Assembly (NCBI GenBank): GCA_023488945.1
Contig: JAMDBZ010000070.1
Location: 1 to 17,280 of the forward strand
Source: Deltaproteobacteria bacterium
GTDB lineage: Bacteria; Desulfobacterota_E; Deferrimicrobia; Deferrimicrobiales; Deferrimicrobiaceae
Reading direction: 5' to 3'
Length of the DNA: 17,280 bases
Shown in pieces: positions 13,699 to 17,280 of the stretch (its first letter is position 1; every line of letters begins with the position of its first letter). The notes under the pieces are model-generated. The model did no database searches, was not told the DNA's origin, and worked only from the letters and a program-made list of their open reading frames with translations. A program made the translations under genes and the position numbers.

Positions 13699-14667
13699 CT
13701 ATTGAGGCGATCCGCCCGTCCCCGTCGTGCCGGCTCCCGGAGTCGCCTCCCGCTCTTCGGCCCCTTCCGCCGGCGGCGTCTGCGGCCCCGGGCCGCTTCC
13801 CTGATCGAGCACGCCCGGCCCGCTCTCCGGGACAGGGACCGGCGACTTCTCCTCCGGCGGGGGCGCGGCCATCGTCTTCTCCACCTTCCGCTCCAGCCCC
13901 GCGAGGTTGGGGACCTCCGCGAGAGCGTCCCTGTACTCGTCCTCCGTGATCATCCGGGCGGCGAACATCCGGCGCAGGATCCGGTCCGACCGGCGCATCA
14001 CGCGGCCGAGCTTCCGGTAGGGGTTGTAGACCTTGGGGCCGGGGAGCATCGAAGCGAGGAACGCGCACTCCCGGAGGGACAGGGCGGCGGGGGGCTTGCC
14101 GAAGTAATACCGGGCCGCGTGGCCCACCCCGTAGACCATCGGCCCAAGCTCCGCCACGTTGAGGTAGAGCTCGAGGATCCGCGACTTGGCCAGCGCGTCG
14201 TCGATCCGCCATGCGAGGATGATCTCCTCGATCTTCCGCGTGATCGTCTTCTCGCGCGACAGGAAGACGTTCTTGGCGACCTGCTGCGTGATCGTGCTCC
14301 CGCCCCGGGCGAACCGCCCCTTCCGGATGTCCGTCTTGAGCGCCTCCTCGAGCGCCTTGTAGTCGACCCCCTCGTGGCTGTAGAAGCGGGCGTCCTCCGA
14401 GGCGATGACCGCCTTTTTCAACGCCGCCGGGACGGCGGAGATCGGCGTCCAGTACCGGTTCCGCGGCCCCAGGACGAAGGGGTGGTCCTTCCGGTTCCAG
14501 TCCTTGACGGTGATGACGAGGGAGGCGCGGGGGTTCGAAAGCGGAGCGATGGACGGCAGGCGGGCGATCGAGTACGCCATCCAGGCCGCCCACGCGATCA
14601 GGACCGCGGCGGCGGCGAAAAGGGCCGGTCTCAAGAGCCTGGGGCGCCGCACGCGCGTATTATACAC
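13699..14667 (-). CDS. mtgA: Monofunctional peptidoglycan glycosyltransferase (GT51)
   Basis: This enzyme polymerises lipid II into glycan strands at the outer face of the inner membrane. After a basic start it has one membrane anchor (about 14-34). The GT51 domain (about 65-240) shows all five landmarks: catalytic Glu91 in IASEDARFYSHEGVD, GGSTITQQVAKN (122-133), RKIEEIILAWRID (144-156), KSRILELYLNVAELG, and YYFGKPPAALSLRECAFLASMLPGP. There is no transpeptidase domain, so it is MtgA-like. It is longer than E. coli MtgA (242) because of a Pro/Glu/Gly-rich low-complexity tail from about residue 268 to 322. The GTG at 14667 is doubtful since a TATAAT lies right behind it; GTG 14652 or TTG 14634 are alternatives. 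Confidence 0.9.
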   Translation of the reverse strand: MYNTRVRRPRLLRPALFAAAAVLIAWAAWMAYSIARLPSIAPLSNPRASLVITVKDWNRKDHPFVLGPRNRYWTPISAVPAALKKAVIASEDARFYSHEGVDYKALEEALKTDIRKGRFARGGSTITQQVAKNVFLSREKTITRKIEEIILAWRIDDALAKSRILELYLNVAELGPMVYGVGHAARYYFGKPPAALSLRECAFLASMLPGPKVYNPYRKLGRVMRRSDRILRRMFAARMITEDEYRDALAEVPNLAGLERKVEKTMAAPPPEEKSPVPVPESGPGVLDQGSGPGPQTPPAEGAEEREATPGAGTTGTGGSPQ

Positions 14668-14670
14668 GCG
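14654..14670 (-). promoter_or_regulatory. Dyad over a TATAAT at the mtgA start
   Basis: On the minus strand CGCGT-GTATAAT-ACGCG forms a perfect 5-bp dyad with a TATAAT at its centre, overlapping the annotated GTG start of mtgA. If it is a -10 box, transcription would begin near 14650 and translation must start further downstream. No convincing -35 box is visible. Confidence 0.4.
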
Positions 14671-14733
14671 AACCCGCGGCGGCCGGGAAGGCCTCGAAGG
14701 CCGGGGCGCCCCGGCCCGGCGGAAGGGAACCTT

Positions 14734-15231
14734 CTACCCGTGGGCGTAGATCGCGGCGACCATCGCCGCTACGCCGAGCGCCAGCGCGACCTTCGGAAGG
14801 ATCACCTTTGATCGCTCCCGGATCGTCCCCTGCTTGCCGCCCAGCAGCCCTTCGGCCGCAATGTCGCACACGCCGGGGATCGAGGAGCACGACTTCGTCT
14901 TCGGACAGACGGCGAAGATGACGAGCATCGCCGCGGTCAGCCCGATCTTGAGAAGGATGAACCGGCCGGCCGTCGTCGTGAAGAGGCCCGAGAGGGAGCC
15001 GAGAAAGAGGTATGCCTTGGCGAACCCGCTTCCCGCGAGGAGGGCGATCGATGTCCCGACCAGCTTGCGGAACCGCTGTTCCATGAGCGCCAGGAGGAAC
15101 GCGCTCTGGAAGGAGACCTCGTTCTTCCGGAACACCGGGTCCAGGACCGCGATGTGGAAGATCATCCCGCCCAGCCACGCGATGGCGGCGAGAAGGTGAA
15201 CGGCGGTCAGCGCGACATGAACGGCTTCCAC
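14734..15231 (-). CDS. Small four-helix membrane protein (CopD-like)
   Basis: This 165-residue integral membrane protein has about four hydrophobic helices (near 5-30, 58-82, 88-110 and 146-162). The first helix, VHLLAAIAWLGGMIFHIAVLDPVFR, matches the pattern of CopD/DUF2269-type proteins, where a helix histidine (here His12 or His26) may bind heme or metal. Between helices 3 and 4 sits a loop with three cysteines (Cys109, Cys115, Cys122; CPKTKSC), which might bind metal or a cluster. The start is GTG 15231 with GGAGAG about eight bases upstream. It is separated by 66 bp from mtgA on the same strand. Function is not known; the family name is tentative. Confidence 0.6.
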   Translation of the reverse strand: MEAVHVALTAVHLLAAIAWLGGMIFHIAVLDPVFRKNEVSFQSAFLLALMEQRFRKLVGTSIALLAGSGFAKAYLFLGSLSGLFTTTAGRFILLKIGLTAAMLVIFAVCPKTKSCSSIPGVCDIAAEGLLGGKQGTIRERSKVILPKVALALGVAAMVAAIYAHG

Positions 15232-15306
15232 GGATCGTCTCTCCGGGCCGGGGCCGTCTTTCCGCCGGCCGCGAGGTCAGATTAACGGGGCCGCGCCCGC
15301 CCCGCC

Positions 15307-15320
15307 TTGACGCAGGTCAA
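15307..15320. promoter_or_regulatory. Second Crp/Fnr-type dyad TTGACGCAGGTCAA
   Basis: TTGAC-GCAG-GTCAA has the same half-sites and 4-bp spacing as the dyad at 5986-5999. It lies 76 bp upstream of the CopD-like gene (minus strand) and 143 bp before the antitoxin. By distance, the membrane protein gene is the more likely target. Confidence 0.6.
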
Positions 15321-15403
15321 CGGGGCGCATCCTCACCTCGGCCCGCTCCCCGCCGGTTGACGGGCCCGCGCCGCCGGCGTCGTCCTCATTCGGCCGGGGT
15401 GAC

Positions 15404-15431
15404 TTGACGGCCCGGCCGATATGACTATAAT
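15404..15431 (+). promoter_or_regulatory. Promoter of the toxin-antitoxin operon
   Basis: TTGACG (15404-15409) and a consensus TATAAT (15426-15431) are separated by 16 bp, so transcription should start near 15438, about 25 bp before the antitoxin ATG. A ribosome-binding site GGGAGG lies at 15451-15456. Confidence 0.7.
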
Positions 15432-15436
15432 AGTCA
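15422..15436. promoter_or_regulatory. Perfect 15-bp operator dyad over the -10 box
   Basis: TGACTAT-A-ATAGTCA is a perfect inverted repeat that contains the whole TATAAT box. Antitoxins of the Phd/VapB type usually repress their own operon, alone or with the toxin, by binding such palindromes, so this is the likely operator. Confidence 0.7.
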
Positions 15437-15462
15437 CTTGAAGTCGCACCGGGAGGCCGATC

Positions 15463-15756
15463 ATGAAGACCGCCGCCATCGCGAAGTTGAAAGCGTCGCT
15501 GAGCGAGTACCTCGACCGCGTCAAGGCGGGGGAGGAAGTCGTCGTGACGGATCGCGGGAAACCGTTCGCGCGGATCGTCCCGCTGAGGCGGGAGGAGCCG
15601 GGTCTTTCGCCGCACCTCCGCAACCTGGAGCGCGCGGGCCTGGTGCGGGGCGGTTCCGGAAAGATCCCCGGCGGGTTCTGGAGGATGCCGCGCCCGGCCG
15701 ACCCGAAGGGGGCCGGCGTCGCAGCCCTCCGGGAGGAGCGGGAATCCGGCCGATGA
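15463..15756 (+). CDS. Phd/YefM-type (VapB) antitoxin
   Basis: This 97-residue protein starts MKTAAIAKLKASLSEYLDRVKAGEEVVVTDRGKPFARIVPL, the standard N-terminal DNA-binding fold of Phd/YefM antitoxins. The C-terminal half is Arg/Gly/Pro-rich (LVRGGSGKIPGGFWRMPRP) and would wrap the toxin, as disordered antitoxin tails do. It neutralises the PIN toxin encoded next and most likely represses the shared promoter through the dyad at 15422-15436. The ATG follows GGGAGG. The stop overlaps the toxin start codon (ATGA), ensuring coupled synthesis. Confidence 0.85.
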   Translation: MKTAAIAKLKASLSEYLDRVKAGEEVVVTDRGKPFARIVPLRREEPGLSPHLRNLERAGLVRGGSGKIPGGFWRMPRPADPKGAGVAALREERESGR

Positions 15757-16178
15757 TGTATTGGGACGCATCCGCCGTCATCCCGCTCTGCCTGAAGGAA
15801 CCCGCGACCCCTGTCGTCCGGGAAATCGCCCGGAGGGACGGCGCGATCGCCGCCTGGTGGGGCACGCCCGTCGAGTGTCTCTCCGCCTTTGCGCGGCTCA
15901 GACGCGAAGGGGTCCTGGCGACCGATGGGGAACGGCAGGCCCGCCTGGTCCTGTCTCGCCTGGTCTCCGTCTGGACGGAAATCCTGCCTGGAGACAACGT
16001 TAGGGAGGGCGCGGCCCGTGCGCTTCTGCTGCACCCGCTGCGCGCCGCCGACTCCCTCCAGTTGGCCGCCGCCCTGGTCTGGGCCGACGGCCGTCCCGCA
16101 GGCCAGCCCTTCGTCTGCCTCGACACGAGGCTGCGCGAATCCGCCGCCCGGGAGGGGTTCCGGGCCCTCCCGGAGTAA
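15753..16178 (+). CDS. PIN-domain ribonuclease toxin (VapC family)
   Basis: This 141-residue PIN endoribonuclease has all four acidic residues of the metal site at expected places: Asp5 in MMYWDASAVI, Glu41 in TPVECLSAFARL, Asp100 in LRAADSLQLAAAL, and Asp124 in FVCLDTRL. VapC toxins cut tRNA or rRNA loops and halt translation; the target here is unknown. The start overlaps the antitoxin stop as ATGA; a second ATG one codon later is equally possible. An intact active site and antitoxin suggest a functional pair. Confidence 0.87.
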   Translation: MMYWDASAVIPLCLKEPATPVVREIARRDGAIAAWWGTPVECLSAFARLRREGVLATDGERQARLVLSRLVSVWTEILPGDNVREGAARALLLHPLRAADSLQLAAALVWADGRPAGQPFVCLDTRLRESAAREGFRALPE

Positions 16179-16241
16179 GCGCTCCTTCCTCATCGGAGCA
16201 GGTGTCGTCGGCATCCGGTATCAATACATTCGAGTCCAAAC

Positions 16242-16260
16242 ATGTTTCCCTCAACTTCGG
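16242..16260. repeat. 19-bp sequence inversely repeated at the window end
   Basis: ATGTTTCCCTCAACTTCGG here is the exact reverse complement of 17262-17280, the last 19 bases of the window. It lies in the 108-bp gap between the toxin and glycosyltransferase stop codons, which otherwise holds nothing I can identify. The match may extend beyond the window. Confidence 0.85.
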
Positions 16261-16286
16261 TGAAGCCGGGCGCCCGTTCCCCGGAG

Positions 16287-17280
16287 TCAGAGGGCGTGTT
16301 CGCCGGACTGGCCGAGCGCGGCGCCCGCGGCGTGCGCCCGGTTCGCCCAGAGCTCCCATTCCGTCCCGATCAGCCGCAGGACCTTCCTCCACCGGCGGTG
16401 AAGCACCGGCGGGGCGATCCGCTTCCCGATGCCCAGGGACCCGTAGAGCGCGATCGCCTTTGCCGCGCACCGTCCGATGGACAAGCGCCCCGCCGTCTCC
16501 CGCGCCGCCGCCTTCATCGCCTCCCGGTCCGCCGGCGGGAGGGACGCGAACCGCTCGAGGGCGGCCGCGAACCCCTCCACGCTTTCGTGGTCGATGAGGA
16601 AGCCGTTCCGCCCATCGACGACCACCTCCCGGACGCCGGGGGCGTCGACCGCCACGACGGGGACGCCGGCCGCCATCGCCTCCGCCAGGACCATCCCCTG
16701 GGTCTCGCTCTGCGAGGCGAAGGCGAAGACGTCCATCGCCCGGTAGGCGTCGGCGAGCCGGCCCCCCTCGAGGACGCCGGCCAATATCAAACGCCGCTCC
16801 GCGGCCGATTCGCCGAGCCGCCGCCGGATGTCCGGTTCGGCGGCGCCGGCCCCGACGACGAGGAAGACGCCGTCTCCGCGCTTCCCGAGGAACTCCGCGA
16901 CCGCCCGGGCGAGGAAATCGAGGTTCTTCTCGCGCGCCAGCCGCCCCGCGTGCCCGACGACGAACGCGTCCCGCGGAATCCCCCGCGCCGAGCGGAACAC
17001 CGCCCCGTCCCCGCCCGAGAACCGTTTCACGTCGACGCCCGTGGGGATCACGCGGATCGGGGCGTGGACGCCGCGGCCCCGCAGGATCCCCGCCGCGCTC
17101 TCGCTCGGCGCGACGACGGCGTCGCAGAGGTTCGCATATCCGGTGGAGAGCTCCACCACGAAGCGGCGCAGCGCCGGCGAGTCGCCCGGGACGTAGTGGG
17201 TGAACTTCTCGTAGAAGGTGTGGTGCGTGAAGACGATCGGCACGTTCCGGGCGGCCGCGATCCGAAGTTGAGGGAAACAT
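16287..17280 (-). CDS. GT4-family glycosyltransferase, N-terminus cut by the window end
   Basis: This is a retaining GT-B glycosyltransferase; about 330 residues are present. The frame runs to the window edge, and the family normally has roughly 80-90 residues more, including the first Rossmann strand. Visible landmarks are VPIVFTHHTFYEKFTHYVPG (acceptor domain, typical of lipid-glucosyl/mannosyl transferases), APSESAAGILR, VIPTGVDVKRFSGGD, VVGHAGRLAREKNLDFLARAV, and the donor-site EX7E motif in SQSETQGMVLAEAMAAGVPVVAVD. The GTG at 17243 is internal to this conserved fold and is not the true start. The first residues at the edge (CFPQ before LRIAAARN) look foreign and coincide with the inverted repeat, so the last 15-19 bases may be chimeric. 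The substrate is unknown. Confidence 0.87.
   Translation of the reverse strand, partial: CFPQLRIAAARNVPIVFTHHTFYEKFTHYVPGDSPALRRFVVELSTGYANLCDAVVAPSESAAGILRGRGVHAPIRVIPTGVDVKRFSGGDGAVFRSARGIPRDAFVVGHAGRLAREKNLDFLARAVAEFLGKRGDGVFLVVGAGAAEPDIRRRLGESAAERRLILAGVLEGGRLADAYRAMDVFAFASQSETQGMVLAEAMAAGVPVVAVDAPGVREVVVDGRNGFLIDHESVEGFAAALERFASLPPADREAMKAAARETAGRLSIGRCAAKAIALYGSLGIGKRIAPPVLHRRWRKVLRLIGTEWELWANRAHAAGAALGQSGEHAL
17262..17280. repeat. Inverted copy of 16242-16260 at the window end
   Basis: The last 19 bases are the exact reverse complement of 16242-16260, with a mismatch at the next inner base. Inside the glycosyltransferase frame they encode residues that do not fit the family, which suggests a fold-back chimera or contig-end artefact. 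Confidence 0.8.

Noticed and set aside
13354..14811. 485-residue plus-strand frame opposite mtgA
   Set aside because: It is antisense to all GT51 motifs, is low-complexity, and has no start signal.
15391..15418. CGGCCGG...CCGGCCG inverted repeat near the toxin-antitoxin -35 box
   Set aside because: It is a GC-only 7-bp stem with a 14-base loop in a GC-rich region. It has no T-tract and no clear role, and is likely compositional.
16196..16254. Minus-strand stretch reading CLDSNVLIP, like the first strand of a PIN toxin
   Set aside because: The reading is only about ten residues long, has no start codon in a usable place, and continues into sequence without other PIN motifs. A coincidence or a tiny remnant cannot be told apart.

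Overview
This is a GC-rich (roughly two-thirds G+C by eye) bacterial fragment with closely packed, often overlapping operons. A complete LIV-type amino-acid importer, siroheme/4Fe-4S redox proteins, a membrane polyferredoxin and Crp/Fnr-type dyads suggest a Gram-negative anaerobe or facultative anaerobe. A deltaproteobacterial (Desulfobacterota/Geobacter-like) metagenome contig is my best guess, from gene content only. Both window ends look like assembly junctions: the first 127 bases are an exact copy of 658-784, and the last 19 bases are an exact inverted copy of 16242-16260.

Region 1 (1-4661, + strand) is a branched-chain amino-acid ABC transporter operon: binding protein, two permeases, two ATPases (livK-H-M-G-F), with overlaps or very short gaps. 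Convergent to it (4671-5963, -) is a soluble PRC-barrel/MgtE-N/CBS protein. A TTGAC-N4-GTCAA dyad at 5986-5999 separates that gene from a divergent membrane polyferredoxin (6077-7144, +).

Region 2 (7145-8067) holds a two-gene minus-strand module, a MNT-type nucleotidyltransferase with a small overlapping upstream partner. It is followed by an AT-rich, gene-free control region of about 240 bp. This carries a perfect 7-bp dyad, a strong sigma70 promoter, an Rrf2-type operator and a structured leader.

Region 3 (8068-13103, +) is a sulfur-assimilation operon: siroheme synthase fusion, cysteine synthase, siroheme/ferredoxin sulfite reductase, TusA-like carrier, Rrf2 regulator and a Cys/Met-metabolism PLP enzyme. 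The genes form a coherent route: siroheme is made, sulfite is reduced to sulfide, sulfide is fixed into cysteine, and cysteine feeds cystathionine/homocysteine chemistry. The same 16-bp operator-like motif (13/16 identical) lies at the operon promoter and before the Rrf2 gene, which suggests feedback control by that regulator. No sulfate-activation genes are in the window.

Region 4 (13111-15231, -) holds an apparently internally deleted PAS/histidine-kinase remnant, a monofunctional peptidoglycan glycosyltransferase (mtgA-like) and a small four-helix membrane protein. Region 5 (15307-16178, +) has a second TTGAC-N4-GTCAA dyad and a Phd/VapB-VapC toxin-antitoxin pair, whose -10 box lies inside a perfect 15-bp dyad. 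Region 6 (16287-17280, -) is the C-terminal three quarters of a GT4 glycosyltransferase running off the window. I saw no tRNA, rRNA, CRISPR array or transposase gene.
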